The notes under the pieces were generated by a model. It was not told where the DNA came from. It searched no databases and was given only the letters and a program-made list of their open reading frames with translations. 64,000 nucleotides of DNA from Catonia carolina (Eukaryota > Arthropoda > Insecta > Hemiptera > Achilidae). Numbering within the stretch: the stretch's first letter is position 1; the number at the start of each line of letters is the position of its first letter. This document shows positions 52,801 to 62,300 of the stretch, in pieces. The position numbers and the translations under genes were made by a program. The DNA lies in assembly GCA_035578175.1 (NCBI GenBank), contig JAQMRL010000008.1, positions 64,481,541 through 64,545,540 of the forward strand, written 5' to 3'.

Positions 52801-55800
52801 TCCGCCGAAAATAAAATAAAATTTTTTAAGTGTTTTTTAAAATGTCGTGATTTGTTTTTTTGGATGCATTTTTCTAAAATGCAGCGATGTAAAGTATTGC
52901 GGATATGTTTGGCAGTTTTTTTTAAATTTTTTTAAAATAATGTTCTCTACGTTTAAAAGGCTATTTTCAACTTGTTTTGTTCTGCTTTAATCAGTGCCCG
53001 GACACGTATTTTCAATTTTCACCAGCGACATAAAAAGGGTGTACGAGTGTTGAAAAATGTTTTTTTTTAAATTCTACCATGTATTTATATATATATATTA
53101 CTCGAACCTTGACTGAAAATCAAACTACGTTAAGTATCTATTATTTTGTTATGCTGATCTCATCTGGTATGTAAAATTTTTTTAATTTTTTCAATCAACC
53201 ATCAATTTACCAATGTTCTACGCTTGTTCTCACTACTAAGCATTGGCTGCATGTTTGGGCAAACCTTTTCTGTTTTTTTTATTTTCACTGAACTGTGGAC
53301 CAGCACATGATTTTCACCAGTTTTTTTAATCTTTTTTTCTAAAAGATAAATATATATAGTTGTTTTGTTATTTTGAATGAACTCTATGTTTTTTTATATA
53401 TTTAAAGCTTATAAATTTTATTGATAAAACAAAACACTTTTTGGATTTGAACTTATAATATTAATAAAACAAATAATTAAATAAAAACGTATTTTATTAT
53501 GATTACTATTGTTATTTAATAGCAGACTATATCAATTCTTATAATGTCTGCATATTCGATTGTAAAAAAAATTGTTCTAAGCATATTTTTTTAAATTTTT
53601 TATATTTTGGATCCAAATTAACATTAAATTCAAATTTGCTGTAAAATATTTTTGATCATATTAATTCTGATTTAAAAAACTATATTGTTTTTTTTATTTT
53701 TTTAATAGAGTCATTCTTAAAATGATATAATAATTATATACCATATAATTGCTGTTTGGTAGTTAATTTGTTTAATAAGAATCTATTTTCATTAAATTTT
53801 GTTAATTTATTTTTATTTTTTTTATTGTATTGCAACAACTTTACCCAGTACGTTTCCTCTTTTGTATCTCTTCCCCTGATATTCTGGGAATGATTACAAG
53901 GCTGGTTTGAACCTGTCGAGGTTTTACTAAGTAAAACGAGGAGTGAGGTGGTTTACCATTACCTTCCTCACTGAGTGGAAAAGTACGCTTATCAGCATGC
54001 TGAGCCCGTTGAAAAGCACATATTTTCCACTGTGCGAATGACACCTTCACTTCATTCACCACAGGGTCTGGCTGTATAATGAAATTCATTACTTTCAGAG
54101 GAGGTAACTCTGATTAGTGTCTTTTACACCTCTACCTCTTCTGTTCTTAAATGATTCAATCATTTAATTGGCTGACCATGTGATAAGAAACAGAACTATT
54201 TATTTTAGCCCTGCAACGAACAGATTGAGTGTAAATAATATGACACTCTACCGGTCTGTTATGGGCAAATCATTACTGTATTTACAGGTAATGTTTTTAT
54301 AGGTGTACAACATAAGTGATAGATTAGGATGTTTTATCATATTTGAAATTAGATTGCTTTGTAATAATGAAACATTACTTTTTACAAAAGCCATATATCT
54401 AATGTGGAAACTATACAGAAGTATGTCAAAAGTTTATGTATTAAAGACAATTTGCGTTTATGGAACATTTTCCACAGAATAATTATAACATACAAAATTC
54501 TGTTGTATAAATATTTGAACATTTCTGATTGAAGATGAGGGTTAAAGTTTCAAATGATAGTTAAATAAAAAGCAAACCAGGTTCTCAAGTATTATAGCCA
54601 GGATATTCATCATCTTCCAATGCCTCTCTTACCCTGTGCCTTTCCGTGCAAAATGCATTTCAGCAACTTGTACTTATTAAAATCTCTGATGATGTGCCCT
54701 AGATATTCTAATTTTCTTCTTTTTACTGTGCACATTATCTCCTTTTCTTTATCAAGTTTTGGAAGTAAACTGATGTTTGATATTCTACTCGAAGGGTTAA
54801 TACAAATTTTTTAATTTGTGACTTTTATTTTGTATAGAGCTGTTGATACTGTGATTGCTACAATAGATCGATTATTCCCAGACATGAATGTTTCTGTTTC
54901 ACGACCATTTGCTACTAATGTTGTTTTGCAGGTAAGCTAAATACAGATAGGGTATTTAATAAAATATAATGCTTAATGGTTTGTTTCTTGTGTAATGTTG
55001 AATTTATAATCTAGAATGTTCTGAGATTGAATGGTAGTTCCTGCTTAGTGGCCACTTTAATTCGGAATAGAGCTACTGCATTGCTGTATACTGATTATAC
55101 TTAAGTAATCAACAAAACTTTACTGGTAGATGCTCTTGAAGTGAGTACACATGGAGTCTGTAGTGCAATTCAAAATTAATTAATGTTAACAGTCAGTGAA
55201 AAGAAGTGTCAGTATTACGTTTAAAAACTAAACATAATGTATGGAAAAGTAGAGAAGTGGGTTTCTTTGTTCATTATAATATCCTAAAACATGTACAATT
55301 TGTGAAATTTCCAGTAGTGTTGCTTAATAAGTCTTTGTATTTTCATAATGATCAAATCTGCATTAAAATGTCATATTGTAGTAAAACAAAACTATAAAAA
55401 ATTGCTAACAACAGTCTGTCATGTTCTAATTTTGTCTCACTTCCGGTATACTATATTAGTGTGGGATTATTCTTCATGGAGTGATACTGAAAGAGTTTTT
55501 AAAATTCAGAAAAAAACAAATAAGTGTTTAAAGGGAGCAGACCATGTAATCTCATGCAGAACATCATTTAAGGAGCTTCAATGCTTACACTTTATTCTTT
55601 GTTCAGTTCTTGAAGTGATTATGCGTGTAAAGCAAAATACCTTTTCCAGAATTTAAATGTCCACAATCATAACACATGAAACAAAATTGGTTACTGTGTT
55701 TCTAATCAAAACATATTTTTTGAACAAAAATTTATTTGTGTAGGTAGAAAATATGTGAATAAATCTTTAAAAAGTTGTGGTAATCTGTATTTTTTTTAAA

Positions 55801-58800
55801 AAAAAGCTGAATAGATTTTTTCTTGATTGATGAAACTTTTTACACCATACAAGAGTTCCTTTCTAAAGTAAACACTGAAGTAAGTTTTGTATTTTTTGGT
55901 AAAAATATTAGATAACATGCTTATTGAAGCTGACAAGTTAGTACTACTAATAACAAGGTAATAAATCAACTGGTAAGTAATGAATTTAATGTAGTACAGT
56001 ATTAATATTTTGATATCTTTTTTTATCTTTACATGTCGTGTACTCCTTTGTGGAGTCACTAGGACGCGGTTAAAAAAATTGTACCAGTTTGGTATACTTA
56101 CTTTACTTTTTTAAGCGGGAATCCTAAAGCTGCTGCCGCATTCCATACCTCAATCTCCGTTTTGGTGTGTTCCAACAGTTCTCCTTCTCCATTCCACTGC
56201 TGCAGAGCCTCTCTCACCCCTTCTTCTCTAGTTCTGCAGGGTCTACTTCTTTTGCTCCGAGCGGCTGGCTGGTAGATAAAGATCCTTTTCGGCCATCTTT
56301 CCTCTTCCATTGGACGTACGTGACCATACCAAGCAAATTGTCTTTTCCCTATCCTTTCCACAATTCTATCACACACCTCATGTCGAGGTCTTACTTCTTC
56401 ATTTCTCACATGTTCCAGCTGAGAGATTCTATATTTGCTATAACTTATCTTAAAGATTCATTGGACATAAATATTTTGTACTGTGTGATAGGCCTACATT
56501 CATAAACAAAAAATTCATGAAGATTCATCGGACATAAATATTTTGTACTGTGTGTGTAGAGCGTAGGCTCTGTAACGCTAATGATCCTGACTGCTAAATA
56601 TTTTATCCCCTTTAGATTCCATAGTGTGGTAAATAGTCACCTTTCTGATAATGATAGACTAAATTGTCATCATTTATGAACAAATTCTTGTAATTCATCC
56701 TGCCAACCGTTTAATTTATAAATTATATTCTCACATGTTCCAGCCGAGAGATTCTATATTTGCTATAGCTTGTCTTAAAGATTCATTGGACATAAATATT
56801 TTGTACTGTTTTGTATTGAGTTGGGAGTCTGAATAGGCCTACGCTCTATTACACTAATGATCCTGACTGCTAAATATTTTATCCCCTTTAGATTCCATAG
56901 TGTGGTAAATAGTCACTTTTCTGATAATGATAGACTAAATAGTCATCATTTATGAACAAATTCTTGTAATTCATCCTGCCAACTGTTAAATTTATAAATT
57001 ATATTCTCACATGTTCCAGCCGAGAGATTCTATATTTGCTATAGCTTATCTTAAAGATTCATTGGACATAAATATTTTGTACTGTGTGGTAGGCCTACGC
57101 TCTATAACACTAATGTTCTTGACTGCTAAATATTTTTTCCCCTTTAGATTCCATAGTGTGGAAAATAGTCGCTTTTCTGATGATGATCGACTTGTGGGAC
57201 TATATAGTCTTCATTTATGAACAAATTCTTGTAAATTCTTTCCAAATGTTTAATTTATAAATTATAATATAAATGATACTTTCTTACCTCTTTTTTGGTT
57301 GCTACTTAGTTTTTGTTTAAAAAAACTTATGATCGTTTTGGGGGTTCCACCTTCTACAGAGTTAAAAAAAAATTAAAATAACATATATTGTCATCATTAT
57401 CCATACGAACAGATATTTGAATTCAGTTATAAGTTAGGTACTGTGTTAAGTTATGGAAGTCTTGAACATAAAACATTGCTTCAACTTCTTCGGGTATAAG
57501 CAACTACTGTGGGCTTTGGTGTAGAACTTTTGGGTTTCATTTGGGAGTCAAACCCAGAACCCTTTGCTGTGCAATACAGCATAGTCTAACCACTAAAAGT
57601 ATTATTTATCTGGATAAATGAAGAATTACTAAGTTATTTTTGTTTTGTCACACTTGTCTTCTTACAAAATTTAAAAGTATGAGAAAATTTATATGTCTAA
57701 TTAATGTTTTTGTCTTTAATAATTTTCTTAACTCTTTTACAGGTGACACTTGGCAGAGTTTTACAAGCTGTTGTAGCATTTAAAGGTCTGATGATTGAGT
57801 GGGTTGTTGTCAAAGGTTATGGTGAATCTCTAGAATTGTGGACAGAATCAAGGCACAAAGTTTTTAGAAAAGTTACAGAAAATGCCCATGCAGCTATGTT
57901 ACATTTTTATTCACCTACCTTACCTGAATTGGCTGTTCGCTCATTTATGGTAATTTTGTTTTAAAAATTCATATTCAAAAGTAATTCCTACACTATTTCA
58001 CATGGATGTATTGTTTATAGGTTATATTTTGTAACCAAAGAATTATATTATGGGTACTAATGGCTAAAATAACAAGAAATCTAGTATGAAACACTCAAAC
58101 GACTTTCTTCTTGCCGATGTAAATAATGATAAACATAACCTAGATTTAATCATGCATGATGACACTAAATAAAAATCAATCTTGGGTGGACTAAGATGTT
58201 GATGTGCATAATATAGAAGATCACTAATTGACGCTATATTATGCTCTGTAGGAAAAATAATTGGTGTGAAACACTCACACAACTTTTTCTTGCCAATGGA
58301 AAAATGAACAATGTAACCTAACATCAGTAATTAAACATCAAAAATAATTTAAAAAACATAACCTTATTTTTATCATTAGTGAATGATGCAAAATGAAAAT
58401 CAACCTTAGTTTGGCATAATAATATGGAAAACCACTCTTTCACGTTAAACTAGTAAGAAAAACTTAAAACCGTTTTTTACAGATTTTCATGAAAAAAAAA
58501 ACAGAAAATTACTAATTACCGCTAAACTAAGTGTTATACAAAAAAATTCGGAATAAAAGTTGTAGATTTTTATATTTTCTACAACTTTGATTTATACACT
58601 TTTGCCCTAAAATGCATATTAAGGCCGCAATCTTAAAAACCCCATTTTTTACGAGAGCACAGCCTCCCCAAGAATTTTAGCAGAGATGGCACATAACCTA
58701 TCTTGTAGAGTTTAAAAAATATAGTATATGAGGCAATTTTATAAAAAATTGTAGGAGCCGTTTTTGAGAAAATTACAAAAAAATGAAAAATGACACGAAT

Positions 58801-59310
58801 AAACTACTACTTCCGGTTGACCGGTTTCGATGAAAATGTTCGCGTCAGGGCCTTTAATAGTACCTAACTTAAGTTTCAACTTCATACGATGTTCCGTTTT
58901 TGAGATATTTTGTTCACACACACACAGACCAATCACTAAAAACATGTTTTTTGGGTTCAGGGGTTCTGAAAACGTGTAGATCCAACGAAAACTCAATTTC
59001 TAACAATCGACATGAAAACAATACTTTCCTTCCTATATATTCATGTAGGCAAGAGAAAATAAAAATGGCTTGAAATAAAATTTGTTGGTTTCTTAATTTC
59101 CTATTAGTTTGTTTTGTATATGCTTTTGTATTGTCTTACTAACTTAAAACTTGATCTAATTTTGTTATGTTTCAGACATGGTTCCACAGCTATGGAAGTT
59201 TATTCAGTGACCCTTGTAAAAGATGCAATAATCATCTATATAGTGCATTACCACCAACATGGCGAGATTTTCGTACTTTAGAACCTTATCATGAAGAATG
59301 CAAACCTTAA
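46724..59310 (+). CDS. MED27: Mediator complex subunit 27 (whole gene, 6 coding exons)
   Basis: Exons 46724-46896, 51212-51356, 52100-52224, 54838-54931, 57743-57949 and 59176-59310 join to 292 residues, close to the usual ~290-310 for MED27. Hallmarks seen: an N-terminal AL-x-IKALRSSVGQVF helix, LYSQVVLSYKWTDK, SLKRS with a basic AKRKK patch near 133-137, AVDTVIATIDRLFPDM, the conserved core VTLGRVLQAVVAFKGLMIEW...VVKGY, and a C-terminal domain with CKRC (262-265), PPTWRDFRTLE and H287/C290, a probable zinc site. MED27 is a nuclear Mediator tail/upper-core subunit that links activators to RNA polymerase II. All junction phases agree. Introns carry LINE, Tc1/mariner and R1 copies, but no exon is disrupted. 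Confidence 0.96.
46921..47840 (+). mobile_element. R1 repeat family, copy 3
   Basis: From TTTTTACTTTCTCTTGCCTA to GAGTGTTTCACACCAGA, in the opposite orientation to the other copies. It begins about 25 bp after the MED27 exon 1 donor and abuts a LINE copy. Confidence 0.87.
47845..49382 (+). mobile_element. 5'-truncated non-LTR retrotransposon
   Basis: Contains the last ~390 codons of the RT ORF (47868-49040; the ATG is preceded by an in-frame TAA, so it is not a real start). Seen: RT motif A LDLSKAFDCVDH, motif B GVPQGSILGPILFLLYIN, motif C as FADN instead of FADD, FLGVSLDRTLSW, and the C-terminal KKLKQYLIDETFYSVHEFL. The 3' UTR ends ACTCCCTTTGGAGTCTCC... plus poly(A). Jockey/CR1-like by feel; clade unresolved. 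In MED27 intron 1. Confidence 0.9.
49827..50396 (-). mobile_element. Tc1/mariner-superfamily deletion derivative
   Basis: TA-flanked, with long inverted ends (about 110 bp) starting CAGGGTTATTATAAATGATG. The minus strand keeps only the transposase C-terminus: FWPPRSPDLTPCDYFL, a TAG where Trp is expected, then GYVKEKVFIPPLPTTLADLQ and VWDEFGYRLDVCRAAQGG. The third catalytic Asp is in PCDYF. The rest was lost by internal deletion. In MED27 intron 1. Confidence 0.88.
50500..50990 (-). pseudogene. LINE ORF C-terminal fragment, frameshifted
   Basis: The minus strand reads FQETVLHKLMEKSYNKLRIK, KKRISFLGYLIRTPKDRIL, then after a frameshift near 50745 AWIQNVKEDMIKLGLTFDD and RTNPTRKKPVVSEEVRQAR. 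This is the post-RT tail of a non-LTR element, a different copy from those at 10333 and 30960. Confidence 0.65.
51212..51356 (+). CDS. MED27: MED27 coding exon 2
   Basis: The acceptor is TTGTTAAAG, which is pyrimidine-poor; the donor is GTAAAA. The exon completes Arg58 and encodes residues 59-106, ending in LYSQVVLSYKWTDK, a MED27 signature. It ends in phase 0. Confidence 0.94.
51418..51775. mobile_element. Fold-back MITE (family F), copy 1
   Basis: Arms share ATCACCTTACCTTTGGTTGC, TTTAAGTT, TTCGGTGGTACCACCTTCTT and AGAGCATATTT, inverted in the second half. Related copies at 62021 and 57280. In MED27 intron 2. Confidence 0.85.
52100..52224 (+). CDS. MED27: MED27 coding exon 3
   Basis: The acceptor is TCTTGATAG and the donor GTAAGT at 52225. 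The exon encodes residues 107-147 plus two bases of Gln148. It contains LLSQNSLKRS and the basic AKRKK stretch, a possible nuclear localisation signal. Confidence 0.93.
52516..52560 (+). repeat. R3 family 5' fragment
   Basis: GTTGTTGTTTAGGTCATCAG followed by CCAAAAGGCTG, the start of the R3 repeat as at 61484. Confidence 0.65.
52565..53830. other. MED27 intron 3, AT-rich, nothing recognised
   Basis: Long T- and A-runs and a short TATATATATA string. No exon or element identified. Confidence 0.5.
53840..54275 (+). repeat. R3 repeat family, near-full copy
   Basis: About 410 bp: GCTGGTTTGAACCTGTCGAG, GAGGTGGTTTACCATTACC, GGGTCTGGCTGTATAATGAA and GGCTGACCATGTGATAAG through GTCTGTTATGGGCA. The antisense strand has an ORF also found in the 61484 copy. 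Confidence 0.85.
54560..54800 (-). pseudogene. LINE ORF fragment before MED27 exon 4
   Basis: The minus strand reads ISNISLLPKLDKEKEIMC, VKRRKLEYLGHIIRDFNKYK and LLKCILHGKAQGKRGIGR, then stops. This is the C-terminal region of a non-LTR retrotransposon ORF (KRRKLEYLGHI motif). Confidence 0.75.
54838..54931 (+). CDS. MED27: MED27 coding exon 4
   Basis: The acceptor is ATTTTGTATAG and the donor GTAAGC. The exon completes Gln148 and encodes residues 149-179 (AVDTVIATIDRLFPDM...). It begins about 40 bp after a minus-strand LINE fragment. Confidence 0.94.
55030..56075 (+). pseudogene. Second, decayed copy of the 47845 LINE family
   Basis: Frameshifted and stop-ridden, but collinear with the first copy: LLTTVCHVLILSHFRYTILVW, ERVFKIQKK, SFKELQCL, and the end ETFYTIQEFLSK. 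The 3' UTR shares ACTCC-TTTG-GGAGTC and ends near 56075. In MED27 intron 4. Confidence 0.85.
56098..56409 (-). pseudogene. 3' end of another LINE ORF
   Basis: Open for 103 codons on the minus strand: EVCDRIVERIGKRQFAWYGH, MEEERWPKRIFIYQPAAR, and GVREALQQWNGEGEL. Typical C-terminus of a third LINE type. Its upstream sequence runs into the tandem array at 56404. Confidence 0.7.
56404..57270. repeat. Tandem triplication of a ~280-325-bp unit
   Basis: Units begin TCTCACATGTTCCAGC at 56404, 56729 and 57005. Each contains GAGAGATTCTATATTTGCTA, CATTGGACATAAATATTTTG, TTTAGATTCCATAGTGTGG and CATTTATGAACAAATTCTTG. The first unit has an extra partial internal repeat. In MED27 intron 4. Confidence 0.92.
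57280..57385. mobile_element. Fold-back family F, half copy
   Basis: TACCTCTTTTTTGGTTGCT, then AAACTTATGATCGTTTTGG and TTCCACCTTCT match the left arm of 51418 and 62021. Confidence 0.55.
57480..57600 (-). mobile_element. Decayed tRNA-headed SINE
   Basis: The complement shows TTAGTGGTTAGACTATGC and a B-box-like GGTTTGACTCC. No good tail. Confidence 0.4.
57743..57949 (+). CDS. MED27: MED27 coding exon 5
   Basis: The acceptor is CTCTTTTACAG and the donor GTAATT. The exon is phase 0 at both ends and encodes residues 180-248. This is the best-conserved core of the family, from VTLGRVLQAVVAFKG to PELAVRSFM. Confidence 0.96.
58084..59066 (-). mobile_element. R1 repeat family, copy 4, with a partial tandem start
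   Basis: The full copy runs about 58258-59066 (TTGGTGTGAAACACTCACAC to GGCAAGAGAAAAT). Before it, 58084-58257 is a second, divergent copy of the first ~170 bp. It ends about 110 bp before MED27 exon 6. Confidence 0.85.
59176..59310 (+). CDS. MED27: MED27 last coding exon
   Basis: The acceptor is TTATGTTTCAG. The exon encodes residues 249-292 and a TAA at 59308-59310. It contains the C-x2-C pair and the H-x2-C pair of the C-terminal domain around PPTWRDFR. The first AATAAA downstream that I see is near 59755, just past a SINE fragment, so the 3' end is uncertain. Confidence 0.96.
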   Translation, partial: TWFHSYGSLFSDPCKRCNNHLYSALPPTWRDFRTLEPYHEECKP

Positions 59311-59680
59311 GATTTCATCTAATTAAGTTTAAAGTTAGCTATAATTGATTGTGTCTATATCTTAATTAATAATTTTTTTAACAGTATTATTTGTTGTAAT
59401 TTGTTCTCTTCTTTATTTTTATTATTTACTATAATAGCCCCTGAAGCAATTATACTACATGTCATGTCATTGTGAGCTTTAAGGTTGATGGAGTTAGCCA
59501 CATTATTGCGAGACGCTACTTTGTGAGTACCTTGCTTATACAAGCTCATAAGCTCATTCAAGTGACAGTATTAAATGCAATATGTAATGTAATATGTAAT
59601 ACTAGTGTATTATAGTTCTGTTATGATTTTCAGTGTATTATATAGTTTATTTATTTTTAAACCTAATAATGGGTTTAACA

Positions 59681-59750
59681 TTGCAATCCGTTCAATTTAA
59701 GAACAATAAGCAACCCCATGACCCAATGAGATGAGGATAATGTGTATGAG
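59681..59750 (-). mobile_element. SINE family B, 3' fragment
   Basis: CATTGCAATCCGTTCAATTT, GCAACCCCATGACCCAATG and ATGTGTATGA match the 3' end of the copies at 43220 and 61010. It lies in the probable 3' UTR of MED27. Confidence 0.75.
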
Positions 59751-60633
59751 TTTAAATAAATATTAAAAAATTAATAACAGGAGATTGTTTATTCAATCTC
59801 CTTAGAAGTTAATTTTTTCAGAGCCATGGTATTAGAATTTAGTCGACAAATTTGTGACACAACATACAAACCAACAAAATTAAAAAGCATGTGGGATACA
59901 GCATCAGAAGGCTATTCAACATAAAATTCATATTTTATATTATAGTAGGTACGTAATTAATTTGTAGAACACAAATTAATACTGTATAATAAAACTAAAA
60001 AAGTTGAGGTTTAAAATTATTTGATACACATTACATTACTTGCATAATTATTTAGAAGATCACTGTAAAAACATAAAATAATTTATAAAAATTTTTTTAT
60101 CTGGAGCCATTCACCTTTGTAAGTTAATATTCTTGATCAGCGTTCGTCACCATAATTTTATGCTCATTTGTGATTATGACCTATGATTTTATTTACCGTT
60201 TCTTAATGTGTTACTTCTTTGTTAAATTTATTTATGAAATCAGTCAGTAGATAGTTATTTTTAGTATACTATAATTAATTATAAAATAAATCTTGTAATG
60301 CATCCTGCAGCTTGCGATCAATTGTAATATATAAATTTTTTGTAATTATTTTATCACTTTTACTGTCTTGATTTGTATCTTTATGATTTTACTTACATGC
60401 ATTTGAATGGATCCACCATCATCAGAGTATATTAAAATCATTTTAAAACTATTTTAAAATTTTCATTGATCATGGCAGCTGAAAAGGTTGGTACAGTAAT
60501 TTAAAATATTTATAAATTCTAATTATTTAAGTTACTAGTTAGCATCATAGCAGCAGAATCCATGTTAATGTTATGTTTTATTAAGTATTATATTAAAAAA
60601 CTTTGAATATTTATCTTTCTACTTCAATTTAAC
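59751..60633. other. Downstream of MED27, AT-rich, nothing firm
   Basis: AATAAA near 59755 could end MED27 transcripts. A weak resemblance to family F lies near 60300-60450. Confidence 0.4.
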
Positions 60634-61431
60634 GAGTATATTGTGGTGCGCACCGCTTTTTCAGGTAATAAAGTGTCCAGAAAGTTTACTGTGAAGCTGC
60701 ATCTTTGTCAAAGGTTTGAATCAAATTACAAAATGGATAAATTGACTGCTACTGCCATCTGTGTCAGAACATGGAACTAAATTTTTATTATACATAATTA
60801 TTTATGATAAATTGTATGCAGTTATGATTGTCATAATATTACCATTGTAATAATAATAATTTAATAAATTATCAAATACAATTTGATAATGATAACTGAT
60901 TAAAATTGATCATAAATTATTATGTAATTAAAATTTAATTCCAATTTCTGACACAGATAGCAGTAGCAGTTGATTTTCCATTTTGTAATCAGTTTGATTC
61001 AAATCTTTTTTTTTTTTTATAATTCCTAATTTGTGTACGTTGCAATCTGTTCAATTTAGAACAGTAAGCAACCCCATGACCCAATGAGATGAGAGTGATG
61101 TGTATGACTTGTAAATGAGGTGTAGTCTTGTACAGACCCAGGCCGACCATTCCTGAGAGAGTATGGTTAATTAAACCCCAACCATCAAAGTACACCGGTA
61201 ACCACTGTCTAGTATTCAAATCCGTATAAAAGTAACTACCTTTACTAGGATTTGAACCAGGAACCTTCGTCTCCGAAAATCAGCTGTTAAACAGCTGATT
61301 TTGGCGACGACTTTACCTCTAGACCAACCCGGTGGGTTTCAAATCTTTGACAAAGAAAAATGCAATCTTCATAAACTTTTTAGAAACTATTTTTTATTAC
61401 CTGAATAGCGATGCGCACCTCAAAAGTACTC
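60634..61431. mobile_element. MITE with ~140-bp inverted ends, carrying a SINE
   Basis: Left GAGTATATTGTGGTGCGCACC and right (complement) GAGTACTTTTGAGGTGCGCA. The arms continue through AATAAAGTGTCC, CTTTGTCAAAG, TTTGAATCAAA, ACAAAATGGA and GCCATCTGTGTCAGAA. The right arm is split by the SINE at 61010. Confidence 0.88.
61010..61337 (-). mobile_element. SINE family B, intact copy nested in a MITE
   Basis: Nearly identical to 43220 in reverse. The inter-box palindrome is at 61276-61302. A target duplication TTCAAATCTTT is visible at both edges (near 60994 and 61338). The A-tail appears as T-run 61005-61018. Confidence 0.92.
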
Positions 61432-61483
61432 ATAAAATTGAAGTAAAAAGGTAAATATTAAAAGAAAATTTATATAAAAAAAC

Positions 61484-61890
61484 GTTGTTGTTGTTTAGGT
61501 CATCAGCCAAAAAGCTGGTTTGAACCTGTAGAGGTTTTACTAAGTAAAACGAGGAGTGAGGTGGTTTACCATTGCCTTCCTCACTGAGTGGAAAAGTATG
61601 CTTATCAGCATGCCGGGCCCTCTGAAAAGCACATATCTTCCACTCTGCAAATAACACCTTCACTTCATTCACCACAGGATCTGGCTGTATAATGAAATTC
61701 ATTACTTTCAGAGGAAATAACTCTGATTAGTGTCTTTTACACCTCTACCTCTTCTGTTCTTAAATGATTCAGTCATTTAATTGGCTGACCATGTGACAAG
61801 AAACAGAACTATTTATTTTAGCCCTGCAACTAACAGATTGAGTGTAAAAAATTTGACACTCCACCTGTCTGTTATGGGCAGGAAAAAAAC
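61484..61890 (+). repeat. R3 repeat family, fullest copy
   Basis: Starts GTTGTTGTTTAGGTCATCAG and ends TCTGTTATGGGCAGGAAAA, about 405 bp with an A-rich end. No pol III boxes seen, so its class is open. Confidence 0.85.
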
Positions 61891-62020
61891 ATTACATTAA
61901 TTTATGTTTTTATTAACATTATAAGTAGTTGAAGAAGTTTTCAAAAAAAATTATTTGTGTAATAATTGAAATAATGAATATTCACAAATAAATTTTTTAA
62001 ATGTAACCATTAATATAAGT

Positions 62021-62300
62021 TACAGTATAAATGAAATTTATCACCTTTCCTGTGGTTGCTTTTTAAGTTGAAAAAACTTACATTTGTTTTGGTTGACCTT
62101 CTTCAGAGCAATACTATTGAAATTAGAAATTAAAATTTAGAACTGTTTCCATTCAGTCATTTAAAAGTTTTAATCTAAATGACTGAATTTTAATAATATT
62201 GCTCTAACGAAGGTGGTACCACCGAAACGCGCGTAAGTTTTTTAAACTTAAAAAGCAACCAAAGGTAAGGTGTTAAATTTCATTTACACTGTAATGAATA
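62021..62300. mobile_element. Fold-back MITE (family F), copy 2
   Basis: About 280 bp. The left arm (ATAAATGAAATTTATCACC, GGTTGCTTTTTAAGTT, CTTCTTCAGAGCAATA) is inverted on the right (TATTGCTCTAACGAAGGTGG, AACTTAAAAAGCAACC, AATTTCATTTA). Confidence 0.85.
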
